From an uncultured Ruminococcus sp. (GTDB lineage Bacteria > Bacillota > Clostridia > Oscillospirales > Ruminococcaceae), in NCBI GenBank assembly GCA_900545285.1, contig UQYK01000007.1, positions 1-51,693 of the forward strand: a stretch of 51,693 nucleotides of DNA. The letters run 5' to 3'. This document shows positions 25,629 to 34,771 of the stretch, one piece after another. The position numbers were made by a program, and so were the translations under genes. The notes under the pieces are model-generated. The model saw only the letters and a list, made by a program, of their open reading frames with translations. It had not been told where the DNA came from and searched no databases. The stretch's first letter is position 1; the number at the start of each line of letters is the position of its first letter.

Positions 25629-26987
25629 CTATCCCAGAATATCCTTTACCATTGAAAAATGATAATCCTTTGACACAACCACAACAGAATCCCCCAGTTC
25701 AATGGAAACACTGCCGTCCGGAATGATAATCTCCCGCTTTCGGATCACGGCACAAATCAGTATATTCTTTTTCAGGCGCACCTGGCGCAACGGAATGCCC
25801 ACCAGCCCTGCAATCTGATCCCGGATCCGGAATTCAATGGCTTCCACCTGATTTCCCACCACATGGTACAGGGATTCAATCTCATTATCCGCCGTATTCG
25901 ACAGCGAGCGCACATAGCTCACCACATTGCTGGAGGTCAGGTACTTGGGAGAGATCACACAATCCAGCCCCAGTTCTGATGCCAGCCGGAGATAGTTGTC
26001 CCGGCTGATCTTCGTGACCACCTTTGCATCTGTGGCATCCTTTGCGAACAGAGACAGCACTATATTTTCCTCATCAATGCCCGTGAGTGAAACAAACGCA
26101 TCCGCACGCAGAATACCCTCTTCCAGCAACAGTTCCTGGTCTGTACCATCCCCTTCAATGACGATGGCCTTCGGGAGCAGTTCGGCCAGCTCCATGCAGC
26201 GGACGTGGTCTTTTTCCACAATTTTCACCCGCATCCCTACACTCAGCAGCTGCAGCGCCAGATAATAGCCGACTCTGCCGCCGCCAACCAGCATAACCGT
26301 CTTAATTTTATCCTTCATCAGGCCGCTGGCGCGGAAAAACCGCTCAATGTTCTTATGAGAGGACACCAGATGAATCCGGTCTCCTGCGCGAAGCACGAAG
26401 TCGCCGTCCGGAATAAAGATATCGTTTTTCCGCTGAACTGCACAGATCAGGAACTTGGTTTTCACCTTTTTGTACATTTCCTGCAAGCTGATATCATTGA
26501 GCGCCGAAACCTCCGGCAGACGATATTCCACCAGTTCCAGCCGACCCTTTTCGAATACCTCTACCTTTGCCGCTGATGGAAAAATCAAAACCCGTGAAAT
26601 TTCATCCGCAGTAGAAAGTTCCGGGTTAATCACCATAGACAGCCCTAGATCCTCCCGAATCAGATGCATCTGCCGGTAATACTCCGGATTCCGCACACGG
26701 GAAATCGTCTTTTTGGCACCCAGCCGCTTTCCGATCAGACAGCAGAGAATGTTCAACTCATCATAGGGCGTGGCAGCAATCACCAGACCGGCCTTGTTTA
26801 CTCCGGCCTCCATCTGAATTTCGGCGGTTGCCCCGTTTCCTTCAATGCACATAACGTCCAGGGTGTTCTGCGTTTTCCGCAAGTGGGCTTCCTCACAATC
26901 CACAACAGTAACGTCATGTCCCTCTGCCACCAGTGCAGCAGACAGATTGCTGCCCACTTTTCCATTTCCGATTACTACAATTTTCAT
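25629..26987 (-). CDS. trkA: Trk K+ transport regulatory protein TrkA
   Basis: A 452-residue cytoplasmic protein with two RCK-N nucleotide-binding domains (GNGKVGSNLS near residue 7 and GGGRVGYYLA near 235), each followed by a TrkA-C domain (RAGDRIHLV and LGDSVVVV segments). It gates TrkH in response to NAD(H) or ATP. Two RCK pairs in one chain is the classical TrkA form. First gene of the unit, with a perfect promoter. Confidence 0.96.
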   Translation of the reverse strand: MKIVVIGNGKVGSNLSAALVAEGHDVTVVDCEEAHLRKTQNTLDVMCIEGNGATAEIQMEAGVNKAGLVIAATPYDELNILCCLIGKRLGAKKTISRVRNPEYYRQMHLIREDLGLSMVINPELSTADEISRVLIFPSAAKVEVFEKGRLELVEYRLPEVSALNDISLQEMYKKVKTKFLICAVQRKNDIFIPDGDFVLRAGDRIHLVSSHKNIERFFRASGLMKDKIKTVMLVGGGRVGYYLALQLLSVGMRVKIVEKDHVRCMELAELLPKAIVIEGDGTDQELLLEEGILRADAFVSLTGIDEENIVLSLFAKDATDAKVVTKISRDNYLRLASELGLDCVISPKYLTSSNVVSYVRSLSNTADNEIESLYHVVGNQVEAIEFRIRDQIAGLVGIPLRQVRLKKNILICAVIRKREIIIPDGSVSIELGDSVVVVSKDYHFSMVKDILG

Positions 26988-27056
26988 ACATTTCCATCCT
27001 GTATTCCATCATTCCATTAGAGCCACTATTTTTCCATCCGGCTCTTGTCAGCCCCT

Positions 27057-27085
27057 ATTATAACACTCCGTCTGAAAAATGTCAA
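27057..27085 (-). promoter_or_regulatory. Promoter of trkA-trkH
   Basis: On the minus strand TTGACA (27085-27080) and TATAAT (27062-27057), both perfect, 17 bp apart, about 70 bp before trkA. Confidence 0.9.
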
Positions 27086-27119
27086 TCTTTCGGCCGCATT
27101 TGTCCTGCACATCCAGCGC

Positions 27120-27164
27120 AAAAAACGAGCCGGCTGATTTCCAGACAGAAACCAACCGGCTCGT
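27120..27164 (-). terminator. Terminator of mtaB-purL
   Basis: ACGAGCCGG (minus, 27164-27156) pairs with CCGGCTCGT (27133-27125), with additional pairing toward the loop, then six T. It lies about 40 bp after purL. Confidence 0.88.
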
Positions 27165-27205
27165 ATCAGCGTATGCGATACATACGCATCTATCACATAT
27201 TACAA

Positions 27206-30200
27206 TTACTGGAAGTAAGCAACGCCGCTCTCAAAGATCTTCTGATCCTTTTCGCCCGGCACATTGCGGTACAGATTCTGACCGATACGCTCGCTGTGTC
27301 CCATTTTCCCCAGAACACGGCCGTCCGGAGAGGTAATGCCCTCAATTGCCATCATAGAGGTGTTCGGGTTAAAATGAATATCCATAGAAGGATTGCCTTC
27401 CAGATCGACATACTGGGTTGCAATCTGGCCGTTCTTCGCCATATCTGCCAGCAGTTCCGGCGGTGCCACAAAGCGGCCTTCTCCGTGGGAAATTGCCACT
27501 GTGTGCACATCGCCCACTTCTGTTCCGTACAGCCACGGAGACTTGTTGGAAGCAATCCGTGTGTTTACCAGCATGGACTGGTGACGGGCAATGGTGTTAA
27601 AGGTCAGCGTAGGAGAAACGTCCGTCATATCCATGATTTCGCCAAACGGTACCAGTCCCAGTTTCACCAGAGCCTGGAAGCCGTTGCAGATACCCAGCAT
27701 CAGGCCGTCCCGGTTTTTCAGCAGTTCGTGTACTGCATCCTTGATACGCGGATTCCGGAAGAAGGCTGTGATAAACTTACCGCTGCCCTCCGGTTCGTCA
27801 CCGCCGCTGAAACCGCCGGGGATCATGATGATCTGTGCCTGCTTAATTAGCGCAGCAAAGGTGGTGATGGAATCCTCCATAGCATCAGCAGTCAGGTTCC
27901 GGACAATAAAGGTCTGAGGTCTTGCGCCGGCACGTTCAAAGACGCGTGCAGTATCATACTCGCAGTTTGTGCCCGGGAATACCGGAATCAGGACACGGGG
28001 CTGTGCTGTCTTTATAGAAGCAGACAGGGTTGTCTTTCTGGGATAGGAGAGTTTCTCCGGTACTTCATTGGTGGTTTTGATGCGGCACGGGAATACCGGT
28101 TCCAGCTTCCGTTCCCAGACGGACAGCAGCTTGTCCAGCTGGAGGGTATACTTCGGGCAGACGATCTCCGGTTTTTCAGTGGTAGTACCGATAACATCCT
28201 CGCCCTCTTCGGCATCGCCGCTGAGTTCCAGCAGGAATCCGCCGCAGCACGGCTGGAACAGTTCTGCATCGGTCAGCTGACGGCCGAAGGTAAAGCCAAT
28301 GCCGTTACCGAAGCACATCTTTGCAATACCTTCCGCAGCACCGCCGTAGTCGATTACCCAACCTGCGCGGATGCGGCCGGCTGCGATCATCGCTTCCACC
28401 TTGTCAAAGACAGTGCGGACGCTTTCGAAATCCGGAATGCCGTTGGCATCCACAGCCGGGCGGAGCATAATTACCTTGTCACCGGCCTGCTTGAATTCTG
28501 TGGAAACTACATTGTCCGCCTTTGCAGTGGAAACGGCAAAGGAAACCAGTGTCGGCGGAACGTCAATATTTTCAAACGTACCGGACATGGAGTCCTTACC
28601 ACCGATAGAACCGCAGGACAGTTCCAGCTGTGCCTTAAAGGCACCCAGCAGAGCAGCCATCGGCTTGCCCCAGCGCTTGGGATCATTCTGTGTCCGTTCA
28701 AAGTATTCCTGGAAGGTTAGCCAGCAGTGGTGCCAGCTGCCGCCGGCTGCCACGATCTTTGCAACCGATGTAATAACAGCATCCATTGCACCCAGATACG
28801 GGCTGCGCTCGCTGACGTTGGGATTATAGCCCCAGCCCATCAGAGAGCAGGTGTTGGTTTCTCCGCGCAGTACCGGAATCTTTGCTGCCATTGCCTGAGA
28901 CGGAGACAGCTGGTATACGCCGCCGAACGGCATCAGAACTGTACCTGCGCCGATGGTGGAGTCAAACTTTTCAATCAGGCCCTTCTGCGAGCAGATATTC
29001 AGGCTGGACAGCAGCTCTGTCCATGCATCTGCACCGTCAGTCAGTGTGGATTCTGCTGCCGGCTGAGGCGCTTCAATGGCAATGCTGGTGTGCTTTACCG
29101 CACCGTTGGAATTGAGGAATTCACGAGACAGATCTACGATGGTGTTGCCGTTCCAGTGCATCCGCAGTCTCGGCTCTGCCTGTACCGTTGCCACAATGGT
29201 AGCCTCCAGGTTTTCCCGGCTGGCTTCCTTCACAAACTTTTCAGCATCCTCCGGCGCAACTACAACTGCCATACGCTCCTGGGATTCACTGATTGCGATT
29301 TCAGTTCCGTCCAGTCCGTCATACTTTTTCGGCACTGCATTCAGGTCGATTTCCAGACCGTCTGTCAGCTCACCGATTGCAACAGAAACACCGCCTGCAC
29401 CGAAGTCATTGCAACGCTTGATCATGCGTGTGACACCCGGATTCCGGAACAGACGCTGGAGTTTGCGCTCTTCGGGCGCATTACCCTTCTGTACTTCTGC
29501 GCCGCAGTGTCCCAGGGATTCTACTGTATGGGACTTAGAAGAACCAGTAGCACCGCCGCAGCCGTCACGGCCGGTCTTTCCGCCCAGAAGGATAACAATA
29601 TCTCCCGGCACCGGTGCTTCCCGGCGAATGTTGGAGGCCGGTGCCGCACCCAGTACGGCACCGATTTCCATCCGCTTTGCCATATAACCAGGATGGTATA
29701 CCTCTGCTACATGACCGGTTGCCAGACCAATCTGGTTGCCGTAGGAGCTGTAGCCGTTTGCCGCGCCCACAGTAATCTTTCTCTGCGGCAGCTTTCCGGC
29801 CATGGTGTCCTCTACCGGAACCAGCGGATTTGCAGCGCCGGTAACACGCATTGCCTGGTATACATAGGAACGTCCGGACAGCGGATCCCGGATCGCGCCG
29901 CCGAGACAGGTTGCAGCGCCGCCGAACGGTTCGATTTCAGTCGGATGGTTGTGGGTCTCATTCTTAAACATGAGAATCCAGTCTTCTTCCTTGCCGGCAA
30001 CATCCACCTTGATCTTTACCGAGCAGGCATTGATCTCTTCACTTTCATCCAGATCCTGCAATTTTCCGTCTGCCTTCAGCTTTTTCGCTGCAATTGTTGC
30101 CAGATCCATCAGTGTCATGGGCTTTTCACCTCTGCCCAGTTCCTGGCGGACTTCGCAGTAAGCGTCATAGGTTTCCTTGATGTAATCTGTGGGGATGTCC

Positions 30201-30910
30201 ACATCCGAAATCTGTGTCAGGAAAGTGGTGTGGCGGCAGTGGTCAGACCAATAGGTATCGATCATCCGCACTTCTGTGATGGTGGGATCCCGGTGTTCTG
30301 TATCGCGGAAATATTTCTGGCAGAACTGAATGTCTCCCAAGTCCATGGCAAGGCCATAGTCTGCAATAAACTGCTTTAATTCTTCTTCAGACAGGCCAAT
30401 GAATCCGGTGAGTGTTTCTACTGTTGTAGGAATCGTATAATTTGTATCCAGTGTTTCCGGCTGTTCCATGGCAGCCTCCCGGCGCTCTACCGGGTTGATG
30501 AGATATGCTTTCAGCCGGTCAAATTCTGCATCAGACAGATTGCCGGTGATGACAAATACCTGTGCGGTACGGACACGGCAGCGCTCGCCCTGGAGCAGAA
30601 TCTGAATACACTGCTCACAGCTGTCGGCGCGCTGGTCGAACTGACCGGGCAGATACTCTGTCGCAAACATCCGCTGACCGGATTCCAGTGCCGGAAGCTC
30701 TCTGTAGATGTAATCTACTGCCGGTTCTGAAAAAACAGTGGGGATGGCGCGTTCAAATGCGGCTTCTGTCAGATGATCCGCATCATAGCGGTTAAAAATC
30801 CGAACATCTGTCACATTCAGGCGCAGTGCTGTTTGAATGTCACTCAGAACTGCACGTGCTTCTACTGCAAATTCCGGCTTCTTTTCAACATAAATACGGG
30901 AAACAGACAT
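27206..30910 (-). CDS. purL: Phosphoribosylformylglycinamidine synthase PurL (single-chain)
   Basis: A 1234-residue enzyme of step 4 of purine synthesis: FGAR plus glutamine and ATP to FGAM. It has the N-terminal PurS-like part, linker domain with VRMIDTYWSDHCRHTTFLTQI, two AIRS-type ATP domains (FKNETHNHPTEIEPFGGAATCLGGAIRD cut here to its core NETHNHPTEIEPFGG; later SIGGKDSMSGTF) and a C-terminal glutamine amidotransferase domain with PVFPGTNCEYD and the nucleophile in GICNGFQAL. This long form is the clostridial type. The start at 30910 follows GGAGATTTATC; mtaB ends 16 bp upstream, so the two are probably one transcript. No purine riboswitch is visible ahead of it. Confidence 0.97.
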   Translation of the reverse strand: MSVSRIYVEKKPEFAVEARAVLSDIQTALRLNVTDVRIFNRYDADHLTEAAFERAIPTVFSEPAVDYIYRELPALESGQRMFATEYLPGQFDQRADSCEQCIQILLQGERCRVRTAQVFVITGNLSDAEFDRLKAYLINPVERREAAMEQPETLDTNYTIPTTVETLTGFIGLSEEELKQFIADYGLAMDLGDIQFCQKYFRDTEHRDPTITEVRMIDTYWSDHCRHTTFLTQISDVDIPTDYIKETYDAYCEVRQELGRGEKPMTLMDLATIAAKKLKADGKLQDLDESEEINACSVKIKVDVAGKEEDWILMFKNETHNHPTEIEPFGGAATCLGGAIRDPLSGRSYVYQAMRVTGAANPLVPVEDTMAGKLPQRKITVGAANGYSSYGNQIGLATGHVAEVYHPGYMAKRMEIGAVLGAAPASNIRREAPVPGDIVILLGGKTGRDGCGGATGSSKSHTVESLGHCGAEVQKGNAPEERKLQRLFRNPGVTRMIKRCNDFGAGGVSVAIGELTDGLEIDLNAVPKKYDGLDGTEIAISESQERMAVVVAPEDAEKFVKEASRENLEATIVATVQAEPRLRMHWNGNTIVDLSREFLNSNGAVKHTSIAIEAPQPAAESTLTDGADAWTELLSSLNICSQKGLIEKFDSTIGAGTVLMPFGGVYQLSPSQAMAAKIPVLRGETNTCSLMGWGYNPNVSERSPYLGAMDAVITSVAKIVAAGGSWHHCWLTFQEYFERTQNDPKRWGKPMAALLGAFKAQLELSCGSIGGKDSMSGTFENIDVPPTLVSFAVSTAKADNVVSTEFKQAGDKVIMLRPAVDANGIPDFESVRTVFDKVEAMIAAGRIRAGWVIDYGGAAEGIAKMCFGNGIGFTFGRQLTDAELFQPCCGGFLLELSGDAEEGEDVIGTTTEKPEIVCPKYTLQLDKLLSVWERKLEPVFPCRIKTTNEVPEKLSYPRKTTLSASIKTAQPRVLIPVFPGTNCEYDTARVFERAGARPQTFIVRNLTADAMEDSITTFAALIKQAQIIMIPGGFSGGDEPEGSGKFITAFFRNPRIKDAVHELLKNRDGLMLGICNGFQALVKLGLVPFGEIMDMTDVSPTLTFNTIARHQSMLVNTRIASNKSPWLYGTEVGDVHTVAISHGEGRFVAPPELLADMAKNGQIATQYVDLEGNPSMDIHFNPNTSMMAIEGITSPDGRVLGKMGHSERIGQNLYRNVPGEKDQKIFESGVAYFQ

Positions 30911-30926
30911 GATAAATCTCCTTTTT

Positions 30927-32243
30927 TCACGAATTTGCGTCTGCCGCCGCAAAACTTCCATAGCAGCAGTCCGCATCGCTCTCTTTTATTTTAACACAAA
31001 AAATCTGATTACGCAAACTTTTTTTTGAATTTTTTGCAGAAACTCGTATTCTGGTGCCGTTTGGGGCATGACCGACATGAAATCCGTCGTTCCGTTCCCG
31101 TTCAAACAGAACCGGAACTACCTTTCCCACCTGTGCTTCCAGAAAGGCTTTTTTGGCCCGCTTTGCCGCAAGCTGCGCCTGCTCCATCCGCCGGGTTTTT
31201 ACAGAATCCGTGCACTGCTCCGGCTCCTGCGCCGCACGCGTTCCGGCTCTGGGAGAATAGCGGAATACGTGCATGGCGGCAAACTGCATGCGCTCTGCCA
31301 TAGCAAGAGACTCCGCAAAATCTGCATCTGTCTCCCCTGGAAATCCCACCATAAAATCCGTGGTAATGGCACAGTCCGGAAAATATCTCCGGATTCTTTC
31401 GCAGATTTCCTCATAGGCAGATGCGGTATACCGCCGGTTCATGCGGCGCAGCGTTCTGTCACAGCCGCTTTGCAGCGACAAATGAAACTGCGGGCAAAAG
31501 GCCGGCAGCGCCGCCAGACGGGACAGCACCTCTTCTGTCAGGCGCTCCGGTTCCAGCGAACCAAGGCGCACCCGGTGCAGCCCCTCTGTTCCGGCACAGC
31601 ACTCCACGGCATCTGCCAGCGAGCCGCCCCATTCCATCCCATAAAACCCCAGGTTGATGCCGCACAGCACAATTTCCTGATAGCCGTTTTTCACAAAATC
31701 CGCCGCAGATTGTTTCAGCACTTCCAAAGGCATACTGCGGCATCGTCCTCTGGCATAGGGAATGATACAGTAACTGCAAAAGCAGTTGCAGCCGTCCTGG
31801 ATTTTCAAAAAACCCCGAGTATTGTCCGGCATTATGCCGCTGGGCAGCACCTCAAATGCATCCTTGGCGGTATATGCCTCCACTGCGGTCTGTATCGTCT
31901 CTTTCGCCGCCAGCTGATGGAGCAGCTCCGGCAGACGCTTCCGATTTTTGGTACCCAGCACCAGATCCACTTCTGTGATCTGTGCCGCGCGCTCCGGATA
32001 AGCCTGGGCAAAACATCCGGTTAATACAATATAAACCTGCGGATCACGCTGCCGGATTTTCCGGATAGCGGTGCGCACCCGGTTGTCTCCGGATTCCGTG
32101 ACCGTACAGGAATTTAAAATTACGGCATCCGCCTGTGCCGGATCCTTTACAACCGTATGGCCTGCCTGTTGCACCATCAGTTCCATTCCGGCAGTTTCAC
32201 AGGTGTTGACTTTGCAGCCAAAGGTGATAAAACAGCAGTTCAA
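30927..32243 (-). CDS. mtaB: tRNA (t6A37) methylthiotransferase MtaB
   Basis: A 438-residue radical SAM enzyme that converts t6A37 to ms2t6A in tRNAs such as tRNA-Lys(UUU), the very tRNA coded at the left of this window. The N-terminal domain carries cluster cysteines C10, C46 and C77; the radical SAM motif is C152-x3-C156-x2-C159 (in GCNCFCSYCIIPYARG); a TRAM domain ends the protein. The start is TTG at 32243: AAAGGAGAG is 8 nt upstream and the protein then begins NCCFITFGCKVNTCETAG, as in the family. The last 15 residues (DADCCYGSFAAADAN) look unusual and may be a variable tail. Confidence 0.93.
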   Translation of the reverse strand: MNCCFITFGCKVNTCETAGMELMVQQAGHTVVKDPAQADAVILNSCTVTESGDNRVRTAIRKIRQRDPQVYIVLTGCFAQAYPERAAQITEVDLVLGTKNRKRLPELLHQLAAKETIQTAVEAYTAKDAFEVLPSGIMPDNTRGFLKIQDGCNCFCSYCIIPYARGRCRSMPLEVLKQSAADFVKNGYQEIVLCGINLGFYGMEWGGSLADAVECCAGTEGLHRVRLGSLEPERLTEEVLSRLAALPAFCPQFHLSLQSGCDRTLRRMNRRYTASAYEEICERIRRYFPDCAITTDFMVGFPGETDADFAESLAMAERMQFAAMHVFRYSPRAGTRAAQEPEQCTDSVKTRRMEQAQLAAKRAKKAFLEAQVGKVVPVLFERERNDGFHVGHAPNGTRIRVSAKNSKKSLRNQIFCVKIKESDADCCYGSFAAADANS

Positions 32244-32496
32244 AATAGCCGCTCTCCTTTCTGAAACTCTGCTTCCGCCCGACTGCTTCCGCAGGTGCCG
32301 GACAGGAACAGAAACCGCATTGTTCCTGGAAATGAAAAAAGCCAGATCCGGAAAAATGCACAAAAATACGTTACTTTTTTCGACAGGAATTTCTCCTGAT
32401 TTTCACACAGCTTCCACAAATGTTAGCATCACCGTCAAAAATACCAATGGAAATTGCGAGCGTTTATATGATATCGACGAAAATGGTTTCAGTGTC

Positions 32497-32525
32497 TTGA
32501 CAAGAAAAATATTTCGTGGTATGCT
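32497..32525 (+). promoter_or_regulatory. Promoter of the HPr-like gene
   Basis: TTGACA (32497-32502) and TATGCT (32520-32525), 17 bp apart. The start codon lies 135 bp further on, so the mRNA has a long leader; it contains a small CAGCA/TGCTG hairpin near 32556-32571. Confidence 0.78.
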
Positions 32526-32659
32526 ATAAACACAGAGCAAGAGAAAGCCACAGACAGCATGCACGTGCTGCTCCCGTGATGTTTTCCTTTTGTTTTGCAG
32601 ATTTGTGGACAACGAAAGAAAGATTCTGGATAACAGGTCTTTCGGAGGAGGTATTGTGT

Positions 32660-32896
32660 ATGGTTAACTATGAGACAAAAATTCAACTGAATGCAATCAA
32701 TGATGTTAAGGAATTCGTCAATACAGTAATGCGCTTCAACTACGATATCGATTTGGTTTCCGGCCGGTATGCAATTGATGCAAAGTCCATTATGGGTATT
32801 TTCAGCCTGGATCTGTCCAAGCCGATTGAACTGGTTGCGCATACAGAAGATCCGGACGAGTTGGTCAAAGCAATCTCCAAGTTTATTGTAGATTAA
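32660..32896 (+). CDS. HPr/Crh-like protein without the active-site histidine
   Basis: A 78-residue protein of the HPr fold. KSIMGIFSLDLSKPIELVAHTEDPDELVKAI matches the second half of HPr, including the regulatory serine (Ser43, equal to HPr Ser46). At the catalytic position the usual GLHARPA is replaced by AINDVKEF: Asp15 stands for His15, and the arginine is Lys17. It therefore cannot carry PTS phosphate on histidine, but it could be serine-phosphorylated by HPr kinase, as is Crh in Bacillus (Gln15), and act with CcpA. ATG 32660 has GGAGGAGG upstream. It is a lone gene with its own promoter and terminator. Confidence 0.87.
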   Translation: MVNYETKIQLNAINDVKEFVNTVMRFNYDIDLVSGRYAIDAKSIMGIFSLDLSKPIELVAHTEDPDELVKAISKFIVD

Positions 32897-32940
32897 AAAT
32901 CACACCAATCTTTCAAAGATTAAGTAGAATAGTAAGAGGG

Positions 32941-32974
32941 AAAAACGGCACTTCGGAAACGGGGTGCCGTTTTT
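32941..32974 (+). terminator. Terminator of the HPr-like gene
   Basis: AAAAACGGCAC (32941-32951) pairs with GTGCCGTTTTT (32964-32974), 11 bp with a 12-nt loop, T run in the 3' arm. Confidence 0.88.
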
Positions 32975-32991
32975 CTGACCCTGTTTCTCAG

Positions 32992-33036
32992 AACCTGTCT
33001 TCACAAGCGTATACACGTGTCCTATGAAGACAGGTT
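32992..33036. terminator. Second hairpin, possible terminator
   Basis: A 12-bp perfect stem AACCTGTCTTCA (32992-33003) with 33025-33036 and a 21-nt loop, followed by TTTT. It lies between two other terminators and may act as a backup or be part of a small repeat. Confidence 0.5.
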
Positions 33037-33043
33037 TTCAAAG

Positions 33044-33090
33044 AAAAACGGGCGGCTTTCAGAGCTTGTGCAGGCTCTTGGAAACCGTCC
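33044..33090 (-). terminator. Terminator of the LCP gene
   Basis: On the minus strand GGACGGTTTCCAAGAGC (33090-33074) pairs with 33065-33050 with a small bulge and G-U pairs, followed by TTTTT (33048-33044). It sits about 40 bp past the LCP stop. Confidence 0.7.
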
Positions 33091-33126
33091 GCTTTTTTCA
33101 TCCGTTTTTCTTTGCCCTACAGATCT

Positions 33127-34737
33127 TTAATCGGCAAACACGGTATCCTTCAGCTGCTTTTGCGCCGCATCAAGATCAATCTGGAGCACAGATTCTCCAT
33201 TGATATCTGCGCCGCTGTAGGTGCCATCCTCCGGAATCCGCTGCTGTTTGGTTTCATAAAACGCCAGCTTGAGCGGTGTGGTCACTGCATAGCCGTAGAG
33301 CTGTCCCACAGAGAGATTGGTTGTCATATCCGGGAGTGCCTTCATGCAAATGGAAAGCAACCGCGCCGGATTCTGTTTCGCTTTTGTCATAACCTGCTGC
33401 ATGACTGTTCTCTGCCGTTCCGTCCGCTCAAAATCGGCATTGCCCACATGGCGGATACGGCTGTAGGACAGTGCCTGCTTGCCGTCCAGTTTTAGCGTGC
33501 CGCCGCCGTCCAGAAGGTCATCCTCCCGGTCGTCGCCCATGATTTCGTTCACTTCGCTGATCAGGATTTCATTGACTGCATCGGCCTCCCGGTCGGAGAG
33601 TTCAATTTCCACGCCGCCGACTGCGTCGATCATATCGGCACACGCCGCAAAGGTGATCATCACATAATCATCAATGTGCACATCAAAGTTTTGCTCCAGC
33701 GTGTCCATCAGCAGCTCCGGGCCGCCGTAGGAATAGGCTGCGTTCAGCTTGCCGCTTCCCTTTCCGGGAATTTCGACGTAAGCGTCACGCATAAAAGAGG
33801 TCATGTACAGCTCATTGGTACGGGAATTCATGGAGACAAGGATCATGGAGTCGGAGCGTCCCCGTTCCTCCTCCGGATCTCTGGTGTCCGTTCCGATCAC
33901 CAGTACATTTTTCACATAGGACGCATCCATGCTTCCGCTGGTTACACTTCGGTCTCCGGTAGACACACGGTTCATCCCCAGAATGCCAATCATAGCCACC
34001 GCCGAGTACAGCAGAAACAGAATAATGATCAGAGAAAGTATGATCTTGACAATTCTGCCCAGCAGGGATTTTTTCCTGCCGCCACTCCGGTGATGTCCGA
34101 CAGACGAAGCAGGGGCTTCTTGCCGGACGCGCTGTCTCGGCGGACGCTGCTGCACCGGCTGGCGGGGAGCAGACTGCTGCTGCGGCCGATAACCGCCGGA
34201 GGACTGCGGTGCGCGCTGCTGCACCAGACGCTGTGCCGGGCGTGCACCAGAAGCCGGACGGTTTTGCTGGCGCGGCGCGTTTCCGCCGGCAGAATAACCG
34301 CCCGAACTGGAATACGGCCGGTATCCGCCGGATGCCGCATTCTGCTGTCCGTTGTACCCCGGACGATTTCCGTACCCATTTGGGCCAGCATAGCCGCCGG
34401 GGGGATTGCCGCCCGGACGATAGCCACCTGCCTGTCCGCCGTAATTCTGCTGCGGATAATTGGGGCGGCCGTAGCCTTCCGGCCCATAGCCCTGGCTGGC
34501 ATAGGGATTCTGGGCATAGCCCCCCTCCGGCAGAAGATTGCCATAGGAAGTATTCTGCCCGTATCCGCCGCCGGGATAGGAATTCTGCCCGGCCTGCTGT
34601 GCAGCCTGCTGCCGGATTTGTCTGGCATTCATCTGCTGGGTGTCATATTGATCGGTTGATTTTCCTGCCTGGGATGCCTGAAAAAACATAGTTTCCTCAG
34701 CATCTGTATTTCCATCGTTTTTGCGATATTTGTCCAT
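33127..34737 (-). CDS. LCP (LytR-CpsA-Psr) family protein with Q/G/Y/P-rich cytoplasmic tail
   Basis: A 536-residue type II membrane protein. The N-terminal cytoplasmic part (about 50-205) is low in complexity and rich in Gln, Gly, Tyr and Pro, with repeats such as GGYGQN, GGYRPG and GYGPEGYG; a basic stretch RSGGRKKS leads to one TM helix (about 229-252). The LCP domain follows (about 275-430) with VIGTDTRDPEEERGRSDSM, the Arg-rich substrate motif region SFMRDAYVEIPG and SRIRHVGNADFERTERQR. LCP enzymes join teichoic acids or other glycopolymers to peptidoglycan. The tail is longer than normal for the family. AAAGGAG precedes ATG 34737. Last gene of the rlmB-led unit. Confidence 0.92.
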   Translation of the reverse strand: MDKYRKNDGNTDAEETMFFQASQAGKSTDQYDTQQMNARQIRQQAAQQAGQNSYPGGGYGQNTSYGNLLPEGGYAQNPYASQGYGPEGYGRPNYPQQNYGGQAGGYRPGGNPPGGYAGPNGYGNRPGYNGQQNAASGGYRPYSSSGGYSAGGNAPRQQNRPASGARPAQRLVQQRAPQSSGGYRPQQQSAPRQPVQQRPPRQRVRQEAPASSVGHHRSGGRKKSLLGRIVKIILSLIIILFLLYSAVAMIGILGMNRVSTGDRSVTSGSMDASYVKNVLVIGTDTRDPEEERGRSDSMILVSMNSRTNELYMTSFMRDAYVEIPGKGSGKLNAAYSYGGPELLMDTLEQNFDVHIDDYVMITFAACADMIDAVGGVEIELSDREADAVNEILISEVNEIMGDDREDDLLDGGGTLKLDGKQALSYSRIRHVGNADFERTERQRTVMQQVMTKAKQNPARLLSICMKALPDMTTNLSVGQLYGYAVTTPLKLAFYETKQQRIPEDGTYSGADINGESVLQIDLDAAQKQLKDTVFAD

Positions 34738-34771
34738 TTTCACAGACTCCTTTCCCGACTGCGCGGAGGGG

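Noticed and set aside
28727..30379. A 550-codon open frame on the plus strand
   Set aside because: Antisense to purL, which is certain. The Cys/His-rich translation is typical of a codon shadow.
30911..30926. A purine riboswitch or PurR site ahead of purL
   Set aside because: Only 16 bp separate mtaB and purL, leaving no room, and no such structure was seen ahead of mtaB.
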